Shown one piece after another: positions 44,324 to 54,200 of a stretch of 64,000 nucleotides of DNA. This stretch comes from Stenotrophomonas indicatrix (lineage in GTDB: Bacteria; Pseudomonadota; Gammaproteobacteria; Xanthomonadales; Xanthomonadaceae): assembly GCA_041545745.1 (NCBI GenBank), contig CP168152.1, positions 1,300,001 through 1,364,000 on the forward strand, read 5' to 3'. Each line of letters starts with the position of its first letter. Position 1 is the stretch's first letter. Position numbers and translations under genes: made by a program. Under the pieces are notes generated by a model. The model saw only the letters and a program-made list of their open reading frames with translations. It had not been told where the DNA came from and ran no database searches.

Positions 44324-45298
44324 ATGGGTCACGACCACGATCACCTGCCATCCGAGATCCGCCACGAGAAACCCTTGTGGTGGGCGCTCGGCCTGACCTC
44401 CACCTTCCTTGTCGTGGAGGTGGCCGGTGCGTTCTGGACCAACAGCCTGGCGTTGTTGTCCGATGCCGCGCACATGGCCACCGACACCCTGGCGCTGATG
44501 ATCGCGCTGGTTGCCGTGCGGCTGAGCCGGCGTCCGCCGGATGCGCGCCGCACCTACGGCTATGCGCGCCTTGAAGCACTGGGCGCGATGATCAACGGCG
44601 CCATGTTGTTCGTGGTTGCCGGCTATATCCTGTGGGAAGCCATCGGTCGCTTCCGCCAGCCGCAGGAGATCGCCTCCACCGGCATGCTGGTCATTGCCGC
44701 AGTCGGCCTGGTGATCAACATGATCTCCATGCGCCTGCTGCAGGCCGGCAGCGGCGAGAGCCTCAACGTCAAGGGGGCGTACCTGGAAGTGTGGGCCGAC
44801 ATGCTCGGCTCGGTGGCGGTAATCGCCGGCGCACTGCTGATCCAATGGACCGGTTGGAAGCCGATCGACCCGATCCTGGCCGTGCTGATCGGTCTGTGGG
44901 TGCTGCCGCGCACCTACGTGCTGATGCGCGAAGCCATCAACGTGCTGCTGGAAGGTGTGCCCAAGGGCATGGACGTGGCCAGGGTCCGCGACCGCCTGTC
45001 CGACCACGACGCAGTGCTGGACGTGCATGACCTGCACGTGTGGGCGCTGGCGTCCAGCACGCCGGCACTGACCGCGCACATCGTGATGCGCGAAGGCGAC
45101 GACGCCGACCGCCTGCGGCGCGAACTCGGTGATCGCCTGCACGATGATTTCGGCATCGAACACGTGACCCTGCAGATCGAAGCCGACCACTGCGGCGAAG
45201 CCTGTGGCCAGCCGTCGGCGGCGAAGGACGACGATCACGCCGGGCACGATCATGCAGCTGCCGATGCGCAGGGCCATCGCGGTCACGTGCATCGCTGA
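44324..45298 (+). CDS. Cation diffusion facilitator (CzcD/ZitB-like) metal exporter
   Basis: 324 residues. His-rich N-terminus (MGHDHDH) and C-terminus (DDDHAGHDHAA), six membrane helices, then a cytosolic dimerisation domain (LDVHDLHVWALAS). The first transport site is the usual HMATD. The second, normally HxxxD, reads EVWAD, so Glu replaces His; this could change metal choice away from zinc. CDF proteins export Zn, Co, Cd or Fe using the proton gradient. No regulator gene is adjacent. A 141-bp leader precedes the gene. Confidence 0.9.
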   Translation: MGHDHDHLPSEIRHEKPLWWALGLTSTFLVVEVAGAFWTNSLALLSDAAHMATDTLALMIALVAVRLSRRPPDARRTYGYARLEALGAMINGAMLFVVAGYILWEAIGRFRQPQEIASTGMLVIAAVGLVINMISMRLLQAGSGESLNVKGAYLEVWADMLGSVAVIAGALLIQWTGWKPIDPILAVLIGLWVLPRTYVLMREAINVLLEGVPKGMDVARVRDRLSDHDAVLDVHDLHVWALASSTPALTAHIVMREGDDADRLRRELGDRLHDDFGIEHVTLQIEADHCGEACGQPSAAKDDDHAGHDHAAADAQGHRGHVHR

Positions 45299-45325
45299 AG
45301 CGGGTGTGGCGGCCGGTGCCCGGCG

Positions 45326-46006
45326 CTACCTCTGTTCGTCGCGCCGCGAGGCCAGCCGATCCGCCAGCCGGGTCGGCTCGGGCAGGCGATAGCCGCGCAG
45401 CGTGCGCTGCACCCAGGCCAACGCGGTATCGGCGCTGACCCGATGCCCGCCGGCGACGAACAGGGGCTTGCAGCGCAGCTTGCTGCGCAGCACCCAGCCG
45501 AGCTGCTCGCTGCCATCCATCAACGGCGTATGCGCGCCAGCGTCGGCGCCCGGCTCGATGAAGCGGCCGACCAGCTTCGATTTGGCCACGCCAATGCTCG
45601 GCAGGTCGGTCACCACGCCCAGGTGTGCGGCAATGCCCAGGCGGCGCGGATGGCTGATGCCGTGGCCATCGACGAACACCAGGTCCGGCGTGCGTGGCAG
45701 CAGCGCCAACGCGGCCAGCAGCGCCGGCAGTTCGCGGAAGCTGAGCAGGCCCGGGATATAGGGCATCACAGTAGGGATGCGGGCGATGTCCTGCGCCACA
45801 GGCTGCAGGGTCTCCGCGTCGAGCAGTACCGCCGCAGCGCGGGTAATCGCACCGCCTTCCTCGAAGCCGACATCCAGCCCGGCCAGCCAGCGCACGGTGG
45901 CGGGCAGGTGGTCCTGGCGCTGCACGCGGCTGGCCAGCTGCTTCTGCTGCTCGCGGGCGGCGCTGACGCTGCCTTCCCAGCGCCCGGGGTCGATCACGGT
46001 ATTCAT
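45326..46006 (-). CDS. nfi: Endonuclease V (deoxyinosine 3'-endonuclease)
   Basis: 226 residues from ATG 46006. It nicks DNA one base 3' of deaminated adenine (inosine). Catalytic acids lie in [10 protein letters not shown] and [14 protein letters not shown], and [13 protein letters not shown] and SIGVAKSKL are family-specific blocks. It is divergent from gpmA across 94 bp. Single gene. Confidence 0.92.
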   Translation of the reverse strand: MNTVIDPGRWEGSVSAAREQQKQLASRVQRQDHLPATVRWLAGLDVGFEEGGAITRAAAVLLDAETLQPVAQDIARIPTVMPYIPGLLSFRELPALLAALALLPRTPDLVFVDGHGISHPRRLGIAAHLGVVTDLPSIGVAKSKLVGRFIEPGADAGAHTPLMDGSEQLGWVLRSKLRCKPLFVAGGHRVSADTALAWVQRTLRGYRLPEPTRLADRLASRRDEQR

Positions 46007-46100
46007 CGGCCACAGGATGACATCCGTACCGCCACGGCGCGGTGAGCGGGCGCCGGGGCTACAATGGCCGCCTGCCTTTCCTCGCGTTGGAGACCCTGCA

Positions 46101-46850
46101 GTGACCCGTAAACTCGTACTGTTGCGCCATGGCCAGAGCCAGTGGAACCTGGACAACCGCTTCACCGGCTGGGTCGATGTCGACCTGACCGAGCAGGGGC
46201 GCCGGGAAGCGGCTGCCGCCGGCCGCCTGATGCGCGAGGAAGGCCTGCAGTTCGACGTTGCCCACACCTCCGTGCTCAAGCGCGCCATCCACACCCTGCA
46301 GGGGGCGTTGGCCGAGCTGGAGCAGGACTGGCTGCCGGTGAACAAGTCCTGGCGCCTCAACGAGCGCCACTACGGTGGCCTGCAGGGCCTGGACAAGGCC
46401 GAGACCGCCGCCAAGCACGGCGAAGACCAGGTCAAGGTGTGGCGCCGTTCGTACGACATCCCGCCGCCGGCGATGGACCTGGAAGATCCGGGCCACCCGA
46501 TCCATGACCGTCGTTACGCCGGCCTGGACCGCAACGCGCTGCCGGGTACCGAATCGCTGGCCACCACCCTGGACCGCGTGCTGCCGTACTGGCACGACGC
46601 CATCGCGCCGCAGCTGAAGGACGGCAAGACCGTGCTGGTCACCGCCCACGGCAATTCGCTGCGCGCGCTGTACAAGTACCTCAACAATGTGTCGCGCGAG
46701 GAAATCCTCGAGCTGAACATCCCGACCGGCATCCCGCTGCTGTTCGAGTTGAACGACGACCTCACCGTGAAGTCGTTCCGCTACCTGGGTGACCCGGAGG
46801 CGGCACGCAAGGCCGCTGAAGCTGTCGCCAATCAGGGCAAGGCGCGGTAG
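46101..46850 (+). CDS. gpmA: 2,3-bisphosphoglycerate-dependent phosphoglycerate mutase
   Basis: 249 residues from GTG 46101, the normal length. It interconverts 3- and 2-phosphoglycerate in glycolysis. [10 protein letters not shown] carries the phosphorylated His; [12 protein letters not shown] and [11 protein letters not shown] complete the active site. Its TAG stop is the last three bases of a GTAG repeat signature. Confidence 0.95.
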   Translation: MTRKLVLLRHGQSQWNLDNRFTGWVDVDLTEQGRREAAAAGRLMREEGLQFDVAHTSVLKRAIHTLQGALAELEQDWLPVNKSWRLNERHYGGLQGLDKAETAAKHGEDQVKVWRRSYDIPPPAMDLEDPGHPIHDRRYAGLDRNALPGTESLATTLDRVLPYWHDAIAPQLKDGKTVLVTAHGNSLRALYKYLNNVSREEILELNIPTGIPLLFELNDDLTVKSFRYLGDPEAARKAAEAVANQGKAR

Positions 46851-46906
46851 ATACCCACCGTTGGTGGGTATTCCTCTGCTGGGTAGGCGCGGACCAACGG
46901 TCCGCA
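46847..46906. repeat. Two SMAG repeats
   Basis: GTAG at 46847-46850 followed by the ATACCCACC / GGTGGGTAT stem, and GTAG at 46883-46886 followed by the GCGGACC / GGTCCGC stem. The first overlaps the gpmA stop. They fill most of the gap before the M13 peptidase. Confidence 0.75.
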
Positions 46907-47007
46907 CCGACCCGGTTGCGACCACGGGCGTTCCCTCTGTGACCTTTGGCCGGTCCCCACCATCGCTGCAGCGGCTACGCTGGACGATTCGCCGTTGGAG
47001 AATCGCC

Positions 47008-49098
47008 ATGAACGTCCGCAATCTGGTCCCGCTGGGCCTGACCATCGCCATCGCCGCCTCGCTCGCCGCCTGTGGCAAGAACGAGACCGCGCCCGCTGCC
47101 GACGCCGCCAAGCCGGCGTTCGACCAGTCGCAGATCAAGACCGCACTGATCTCACTCAACAGCGCCGATCTGGATCCGTCCATCGCCGCATGCGCCGACC
47201 TCAACGGCTTCGTCAACAGCAAGTGGCTGAAGGCCAACCCGGTGCCGGGCGACCAGACCACCTGGGGCAGCTTCGAGATCCTGCGCGAGCGCTCGCTGGA
47301 AGTGCAGCACGCGCTGGTGCAGCAGGCCGCCGCCAGCCAGGCCAAGGCCGGCTCGGTGGAAGCCAAGATCGGTGACATCTGGAAGACCGGCAACGACGAA
47401 GCGAAGATCGAGGCCGCCGGCCTGGCGCCGCTGCAGCCGACGCTGGACAAGATCACTGCGCTGAACGACACCGCCGCCATCACCCAGTACCTGCGCGACA
47501 GCCAGGCGCAGGGCCAGGGCGCGCTGTTCTCGCTGTTCGCCAATGCCGACTACAAGGATTCGGCCAACGTCATCGCCTACGTCGGCCAGGGCGGCCTGGG
47601 CCTGCCGGAGAAGGGCTATTACTTCGACGACGCGCAGGCCAAGATCCGCGACGCCTATGTGGCCTATATCGCCCAGGTGCTGACGCTGTCCGGCGTTGAC
47701 GCCGCGCAGGCTGCCGAACAGGCCAAGGCGGTGATGGCGTTCGAGACCCGCCTGGCCAAGGCCTCGATGTCGCGCATCGAGATGCGCGACCCGGCCAAGC
47801 GCTACAACCCGCTCAGCGCCGCCGACGCGGACAAGCTGACCCCGAATTTCAGCTGGACCGCGCTGTTTGACACCCTGAAGGTGCCGGCTGCACAGAAGTT
47901 CTCGCTGGCCCAGCCGGGCTTCTTCAGCGAAATGGACAAGATGCTGGCCGACGTGCCGGCCGCCACCTGGCAGTCGTACCTGCGCTTCCACACCATCGAC
48001 GATGCCTCGCCGTACCTGAGCAGCCAGTTCGAGAAGGCCAACTTCGAGTTCTATGGCAAGACCCTGCGTGGCCAGCAGGAAATGCAGCCGCGCTGGAAGC
48101 GCGTGCTGGAGTCGGTCAACGGCGGCATGGGCGAAGCGCTCGGCCAGCTGTATGTCGATGCGGTGTTCCCGGCCGAATCCAAGGAGGCCATGCAGCACCT
48201 GGTGCAGAACCTGTCGGTGGCGCTGAAGGCGCGCCTGGAGCAGCTGCCGTGGATGGGCGAGGAAACCAGGAAGAAGGCACTGGAAAAGTGGGCCAGCTTC
48301 ACCCCGAAGATCGGTTACCCGGACAAGTGGCGTGAGTGGACGGGCCTGCAGACCAACGGTGACAGCTACCTGGGCAACATGCAGGCAGCGCGTGCGTTCA
48401 ACTACCGCTACATGCTGGACAAGGTCGGCAAGCCGGTGGACAAGACCGAGTGGGGCATGACCCCGCAGACCGTCAACGCCTACTACAACGCCACCAAGAA
48501 CGAGATCGTGTTCCCAGCGGCGATCCTGCAGGCGCCGTTCTTCGACGCCAAGGCCGATCCGGCGCTGAATTACGGCGGTATCGGTGCGGTCATCGGCCAC
48601 GAGATGATGCACGGCTACGACGACTCGGGCAGCCAGTTCGCCGCCAACGGCAACTTCGACAACTGGTGGACCGACAGCGACCGCAAGGCCTTCACCGAGC
48701 GCACCGACCAACTGGTCGCGCAGTTCGACGGCTACGAGTCGGTGCCGGGCGTGTTCGTGAAGGGCAAGCTGACGCTGGGCGAGAACATCGGTGACCTGGG
48801 TGGCCTGACCGTGGCCTACGATGCTCTGCAGATGGCGCTGAAGGAGAACCCGAAGGCGAACGTCGAAGTCGACGGCCACAGCCAGGACCAGCGCTTCTTC
48901 ATGAACTGGGCCACCGTGTGGCGCCGCAACTTCACCGACGGTGAGCTGCGCGTGCGCCTGAACACCGATCCGCACGCACCGGCGAACTTCCGTGCCAACG
49001 GTGCGCCGTCGAACATGCCGTCCTATGCCGCTGCGTTCCAGTGCAAGGCCGGTGATGCGATGGTGCGCGCAGACGACAAGCGCGTGGTGATCTGGTAA
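47008..49098 (+). CDS. M13 family zinc metallopeptidase (neprilysin-like), lipoprotein
   Basis: 696 residues from ATG 47008. The signal peptide ends in a lipobox (ASLAAC), so the enzyme is likely anchored to a membrane and faces the periplasm or outside. The zinc site is HEMMH in VIGHEMMHGYDD, with the third ligand Glu in GENIGDLGG; NAYYNATKNEIVFPAAI is the substrate-binding strand. It ends in the family's C-x-x-x-W-like tail (FQCKAG to VVIW). M13 enzymes cut short peptides. Single gene with a strong terminator. Confidence 0.93.
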   Translation: MNVRNLVPLGLTIAIAASLAACGKNETAPAADAAKPAFDQSQIKTALISLNSADLDPSIAACADLNGFVNSKWLKANPVPGDQTTWGSFEILRERSLEVQHALVQQAAASQAKAGSVEAKIGDIWKTGNDEAKIEAAGLAPLQPTLDKITALNDTAAITQYLRDSQAQGQGALFSLFANADYKDSANVIAYVGQGGLGLPEKGYYFDDAQAKIRDAYVAYIAQVLTLSGVDAAQAAEQAKAVMAFETRLAKASMSRIEMRDPAKRYNPLSAADADKLTPNFSWTALFDTLKVPAAQKFSLAQPGFFSEMDKMLADVPAATWQSYLRFHTIDDASPYLSSQFEKANFEFYGKTLRGQQEMQPRWKRVLESVNGGMGEALGQLYVDAVFPAESKEAMQHLVQNLSVALKARLEQLPWMGEETRKKALEKWASFTPKIGYPDKWREWTGLQTNGDSYLGNMQAARAFNYRYMLDKVGKPVDKTEWGMTPQTVNAYYNATKNEIVFPAAILQAPFFDAKADPALNYGGIGAVIGHEMMHGYDDSGSQFAANGNFDNWWTDSDRKAFTERTDQLVAQFDGYESVPGVFVKGKLTLGENIGDLGGLTVAYDALQMALKENPKANVEVDGHSQDQRFFMNWATVWRRNFTDGELRVRLNTDPHAPANFRANGAPSNMPSYAAAFQCKAGDAMVRADDKRVVIW

Positions 49099-49125
49099 CC
49101 GATCGCCCGCAACGCGTGAAGCAGA

Positions 49126-49151
49126 AGGCCCGGCGCAAGCCGGGCCTTTTC
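49126..49151 (+). terminator. Rho-independent terminator of the M13 peptidase gene
   Basis: Nine-base stem AGGCCCGGC / GCCGGGCCT with GCAA loop, then TTTT, 28 bases after the stop. Confidence 0.88.
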
Positions 49152-49179
49152 ATTGGGAACCACTACAACCGGCTGCGGC

Positions 49180-49740
49180 TCAGCCCGGGCATTTCAGGTA
49201 CTGCGACAACGTTGCCTGCCATGCACTGGTCGGGTCGAAGCCTGGCACCAGGCCGCCACCCGTGCCGGTGAAGTTGGACATGCCATGGGCCAGCATGTAG
49301 GTGGGGGTATACGAGGGCGGCCCCACGCGCTTGCTGAAGGTACAGATGCCAGCGACATAGGCGGGCGCCTTGTCGGGGGTCAGCTGCGCCTTCAACGCGC
49401 TGTCGAAACGGCCGAGATTCTCCTCGCCCATGGCCGAACCCGCCATCGCCTTCAGCGCGTTGTAGGCACTGTGTCCGGTCTCGTCAGCGACCCGCTGGCG
49501 ATCGAAATGGGCGAACACGCCGGCGATGTTGTAGAGATCGATGGCGTCCTGCATGCGCCCATCCTGCACGCAGCGGGGCAGGGCGTTCATCAGGGCGGCG
49601 GGCGAGGTGCCAGCGGTGATCTGGCTGCGCGACAGGCAGGCGGCAGCGGACGCGTTGCTCTCCTGCTGGGCCTGCGCGAACGGCGCCAGGGCCAACAGCA
49701 ACAGGCCCAGCGGTGCGGTGATACGGGTGTTTCCATTCAT
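49180..49740 (-). CDS. Exported protein of unknown function
   Basis: 186 residues from ATG 49740, with a signal peptide (LGLLLLALAPFAQA, cleaved near residue 24). The mature protein is mostly helical with four cysteines (AACLSR, PRCVQD, GICTFS, LKCPG), which could form two disulphides in the periplasm. No family is recognised and no operon partner is seen. Confidence 0.7.
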   Translation of the reverse strand: MNGNTRITAPLGLLLLALAPFAQAQQESNASAAACLSRSQITAGTSPAALMNALPRCVQDGRMQDAIDLYNIAGVFAHFDRQRVADETGHSAYNALKAMAGSAMGEENLGRFDSALKAQLTPDKAPAYVAGICTFSKRVGPPSYTPTYMLAHGMSNFTGTGGGLVPGFDPTSAWQATLSQYLKCPG

Positions 49741-49841
49741 GGGTGATGCTCCTCGTAAGCAGGCGACCGTCTTTGGTCGACCACCAGATTGCGAGGATTG
49801 CTGCGGCTGCGCAAGCGAGGCGCAGCCCGGCATGTGAATGC

Positions 49842-50447
49842 TCAGGCCAGCGCCGGTTCGTGCTTGAGCATGCCGTGGAAACGCTGCAGCACGTACGGAT
49901 CGATCAGGCCACCGGCCTGCTCATCGAGTATCCGCAGCACCGTCTCATGCTCCATTGCTGCGCGATAGGGGCGTGCACTGGTCATCGCATCGTAAGCATC
50001 GACGATGGTGACGATACGTGCGCCCAGCGGGATGTTCTCGCCCTGCAGGCCATCGGGATAGCCGCTGCCATCGAACGCTTCATGGTGGGCGCGGATCAGG
50101 CGCGCGACCGGCGCCGCATCGCTGCGGCCGGTAGCCAGGAAGATGTGTTCGCCACGCACCGGGTGCTCGCGCATGATCGCGCGCTCTTCATCGCTGTGCC
50201 GGCGCGGACTCAGCAGTACCTCGTCGGGGATGCCGATCTTGCCGATATCGTGGAAGCGCGCGGCCAGGCCGACCTGCGCACGGGCCTCCTCATCCAGGTC
50301 GCAATGCAGGGCGAGGTGCTGTGCAAGAAGGCCCACACGGTCGCAGTGGTGGCGGGTATAGGCATCTCGCATCTGCAGAGACATCGACAGGGCGTCGATC
50401 AGGCAGGCCTGCGCGTGCAGGAGGTCGGGAGGTCTTGACTGGGGCAT
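49842..50447 (-). CDS. HD-GYP domain protein (c-di-GMP phosphodiesterase type)
   Basis: 201 residues, a stand-alone HD-GYP domain without sensor or receiver. Motifs: HCDRVGLLAQHL, RFHDIGKIGIPD (the HD pair), IRAHHEAFDGSGYPDGL (the GYP loop) and DAYDAMTSARPYR. The family hydrolyses c-di-GMP; RpfG of Xanthomonas is the best-known member. It would oppose the globin-coupled cyclase encoded at 40233-41690. Confidence 0.88.
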   Translation of the reverse strand: MPQSRPPDLLHAQACLIDALSMSLQMRDAYTRHHCDRVGLLAQHLALHCDLDEEARAQVGLAARFHDIGKIGIPDEVLLSPRRHSDEERAIMREHPVRGEHIFLATGRSDAAPVARLIRAHHEAFDGSGYPDGLQGENIPLGARIVTIVDAYDAMTSARPYRAAMEHETVLRILDEQAGGLIDPYVLQRFHGMLKHEPALA

Positions 50448-50479
50448 CGGAACTGGCGGCGCGGCGAAGCCGCGCAGAA

Positions 50480-50505
50480 AACGGAAAGGCCCGCGAGAGC
50501 GGGCC
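50480..50505 (-). terminator. Terminator of the downstream lipoprotein gene
   Basis: On the minus strand, GGCCCGC-TCTC-GCGGGCC followed by TTTCCGTTTTC, about 130 bases after the stop of the lipoprotein gene. Confidence 0.65.
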
Positions 50506-50631
50506 GGGGCGGCGCATAGGGTACCCGCATCGGTGTTGCGCGGGGCGCATCGACGGTATCGCGTGGGGCCGTGCGTTCAGTCACGCAGCGTGTCGTCGCC
50601 CCGGTCGCATCGGCAACCGGGGTGGCGTGGC

Positions 50632-51147
50632 TCAGCCGGTGGTCTGCAGGTGGATGCGATGGGCTTTGGCGAAAGCGTCCTGCGCGTCGCTCAGGGTCTG
50701 CATGTCTTCGTCCATCTTGGTCACGGCCTCATCCAGCGTCTGCAGCAGCGGGGTGACCTGTTCTTCGCTGTAGCCATCGGGCAGGGCAGCCAGCTGTTCC
50801 ATCACCGCGAACATCTGTTCGGTGCTCTTCAGGGAATCGAGCAGGTTCTGGTGCAGTGCATCGGCGTCCTTGCCATGGGTGAACTGCTGGACGAAGACCA
50901 GCCGGTCGGCGATCTCCTGGTGCGCGTTCTTCAGGCCGAAGCGATGCTGCTGCATGCTCTTGCCATCCTGCAGCGACGCATGGAAGGACTCGCCGTTCGG
51001 GCCGTTGGTCCATTGCTCGACCATGCTGACCGTGCCGTTCCAGCTGGCGACATTCTCATGCAGGTAATCGCGGTTGCTCATGCCGCTGTGGCAGGCGGCC
51101 AGCAGGCCCAGGCTGGTGGCGAGCAGAAGGGGGGCGAAACGATTCAC
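50632..51147 (-). CDS. Lipoprotein of unknown function
   Basis: 171 residues from GTG 51147, with AAGGAG upstream. The signal peptide ends in LLAACHS, a lipobox with Cys 19. The mature part is helical and rich in Gln, Met and His (ESFHASLQDGKSMQQHRFG), without recognised domains. Position 2 after the Cys is His, not Asp, so outer-membrane sorting is expected by the usual rule. Confidence 0.75.
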   Translation of the reverse strand: MNRFAPLLLATSLGLLAACHSGMSNRDYLHENVASWNGTVSMVEQWTNGPNGESFHASLQDGKSMQQHRFGLKNAHQEIADRLVFVQQFTHGKDADALHQNLLDSLKSTEQMFAVMEQLAALPDGYSEEQVTPLLQTLDEAVTKMDEDMQTLSDAQDAFAKAHRIHLQTTG

Positions 51148-51188
51148 GGCAACACTCCTTGTCGCGGGCGCGGTAAACGGAAAGGGTG

Positions 51189-51214
51189 CCGGTCTGCCGC
51201 CCGCGGCGGACCGG
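51189..51214 (-). terminator. Possible terminator after mfd
   Basis: Imperfect GC-rich hairpin CCGGTC...GACCGG with an inner CCGC/GCGG stem, then CACCCTTTCCGTTT on the minus strand, 16 bases after the mfd stop. The stem is interrupted, hence modest confidence. Confidence 0.4.
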
Positions 51215-51229
51215 AACCTTGGAGATCGA

Positions 51230-54200
51230 TCAGCGCAGGGCCAGGGTCAGCAGCAGCGCACGTGCGGCGTTGAAGCGGTCTTCGGGCAGCGGCAGCGGAT
51301 GCTTGACGCGCAGCTTGTCCGGACCGTCCATGGCATAGAGGTTCGGTTGTTTCTGGATCAGCTGGATCACCGCCATCGGATCGATGTTCGGCTTGGATTC
51401 GAACACGATGCGGCCACCGTTCTCGCCCAGGTCCAGCTTGCGGATGCCCAGCGTGCTGGCCTGCAGCTTCAGTTCTGCGATGGCGAACAGGTTCTTGGCC
51501 GCATCCGGCAGCAGGCCGAAACGATCGATCATCTCCACCTGCAGCTCGCGCAGCGCGTCGCTGTCGCGCGCGCTGGAAATGCGCTTGTACAGCGTCAGGC
51601 GGGTGTGCACGTCCGGCAGGTAGTCGTCCGGAATCAGCGCCGGCACATGCAGTTCGACCTCGGCGCCACGCACTTCTTCGCCGGCATCGATGTCGGGCAG
51701 ATGGCCCTGCTTGATGCTGCGCACGGCGCGTTCCAGCAGCTCGGTGTACAGGCTGAAGCCCACTTCGGCCATCTGCCCGCTCTGGTCCTCGCCCAGCAGT
51801 TCGCCGGCACCGCGGATCTCCAGATCGTGGGTCGCCAGGGTGAAGCCGGCGCCCAGTTCGTCCATCGATGCGATTGCTTCCAGGCGTTTTTCCGCATCCG
51901 GCGTAATCGAGCGACGGTCCGGTACAACCAGGTAGGCATAGGCGCGGTGGTGCGAACGACCGACGCGGCCACGCAGCTGGTGCAGCTGGGCCAGGCCGAA
52001 GCGGTCGGCACGGTTGATGATGATGGTGTTGGCGTTGGGAATGTCGATGCCCGATTCGATGATCGTGGTCGACAGCAGCACGTTGAAGCGCTGCTTCTGG
52101 AAGTCCAGCATCACCTTTTCCAGTTCGCGCTCGGGCATCTGCCCATGGGCGATGCCGATGCGCGCTTCGGGCACCAGTTCGGACAGCTCACGCTGCATGC
52201 GGCCGATGCTTTCCACATCGTTGTGCAGGAAATACAGCTGGCCACCGCGTGCCAGCTCGCGCTGGAAGGCTTCGCGCAGCAGCGCGTTGTCCCACTGGGT
52301 GATGAAGGTCTGCACCGCCAGCCGGTTCGGCGGCGGAGTGGCGATGATCGACAGATCGCGCAGGCCGGCCATGGCCATGTTCAGCGTGCGCGGAATCGGC
52401 GTGGCGGTCAGGGTCAGCAGGTGCACGTTGGCACGCAGTGCCTTCAGCGCCTCCTTCTGGCGCACGCCGAAGCGCTGCTCCTCGTCGACGACGACCATGC
52501 CCAGGTCCTTGAACTTCACGTCCGGCTGCAGCAGGCGATGGGTGCCGACGATGACGTCGATGGTGCCGGCGGCGACCTTCTCCAGCTCGGCCTTGATCTC
52601 CTTGGCGCTCTTGAAGCGCGACAGCACCTCGACCTTCATCGGATAGTCGGCGAAGCGGTCGCGGAAATTGCGGTAATGCTGTTCGGCCAGCAGCGTGGTC
52701 GGCACCAGCACCGCCACCTGCTTGCCAGCGCTGGCGGCGGCGAATGCAGCACGCACGGCCACTTCGGTCTTGCCGAAGCCCACGTCGCCACAGACCACAC
52801 GGTCCATCGGCTGGCTGCTGGCCAGGTCACGCAGGGTGGCGTCGATGGCGGCCAGCTGGTCCGGGGTTTCCTCGAACGGGAAACCGGCGGCGAACGGCTC
52901 GTACATCGCGCGGTCCACCTGCAGTGCCAGTCCGGCACGCGCCTGGCGGCGGGCCTGGATCTCCAGCAGCTCGGCGGCCACGTCGCGCACCTTCTCGGCA
53001 GCCTTGCGCTTGGCCTTGCTCCACTGCTCGCCACCCAGTGAATGCAGTGGCGCGGTTTCGGCGGAAGCGCCGGAATAGCGGCTGATCAGGTGCAGCTGCG
53101 CGACCGGCACGTACAGGCGGTCGCCCTTGGCGTACTCGATTTCGAGGAACTCGCCGGGCATGCCGCCGACGTCCATCGCGATCAGTCCGCGATAGCGGCC
53201 GACGCCATGGTCCTCGTGCACGATCGGCGCGCCTTCGGTCAGTTCGCCCAGATCGCGGATGATCGCTTCCGGCTCACGTCCGGCACGGCGCGTACGGCGC
53301 GTGCTGCCTGCGCGCTCGGGGAACAGCTGGCGCTCGGTCAGCACCGCGATGTGCGGCGCATCCAAGGCGAAGCCGTCTTCCAGCGGCGCCACAGCAATGG
53401 CGAAGCGTTCGTCGCTGGCGAGGAAGGAGAGCAGGTCGGCCACCACCGGCGGCTTCAGCTCGGCGGCCAGCAGCACTTCCAGCAGGGCTTCGCGGCGGCC
53501 GGGCGAATCGGCGGCAATCAGCACACGGCCGGGGTAATGGCCGAGGAAGGATTTCAGTGCGTCACCGGCTGGTGCTTCGCGCGCGGCCACCGGCAGCGGC
53601 GGCAACGGCTGGTCGCCCAGCGCATGCGCCTCGGCAATGCGCGCGTGATCGGCAGCCCAGACTTCGATGCGCGGTGCGTCGTTCAGGCGCTCGCGCAGCA
53701 GGTCCGGCGACAGGTACAGCGCCGACGGTGGCAGCAACGGCCGTTCAACATCATGGCGGCGTTGCTCGTAGCGCTCGCCGGTCTGCGTCCAGAAGGTCTC
53801 TGCCGCTTCAGCGGCGCCGACGCAGACCACCGGCAGGCTGCCGGCAGGCAGGTAGTCGAACAGGGTGGCGGTGCGCTCGAAGAACAGCGGCAGGTAGTAC
53901 TCGATGCCGGCCGGCGCCAGGCCCGATTTCAGATCCTGGTACAGCGAACTGCGGCGGGTATCGACGTCAAAGCGCTCGCGCAGGGTGGCCAGCACCCGGG
54001 CGATGCTGGCGTCGTCCATCGGCACTTCGCGGCCGGGCAGCATATGCACCGCCTCGACCTTGTCCAGCGAGCGCTGGCTTTCCGGATCAAATGCACGGAT
54101 CGAATCGATGTCCTCGTCCAGCAGCTCCACCCGCAGCGGCTCGTCGGCGCCCATCGGATAGACGTCGAGCAGGCCGCCACGCACGGCGAAATCACCCGGG

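Noticed and set aside
45308..45332. SMAG-like hairpin near the end of the CDF gene
   Set aside because: The stem is weak and interrupted, and only the CTAC end fits.
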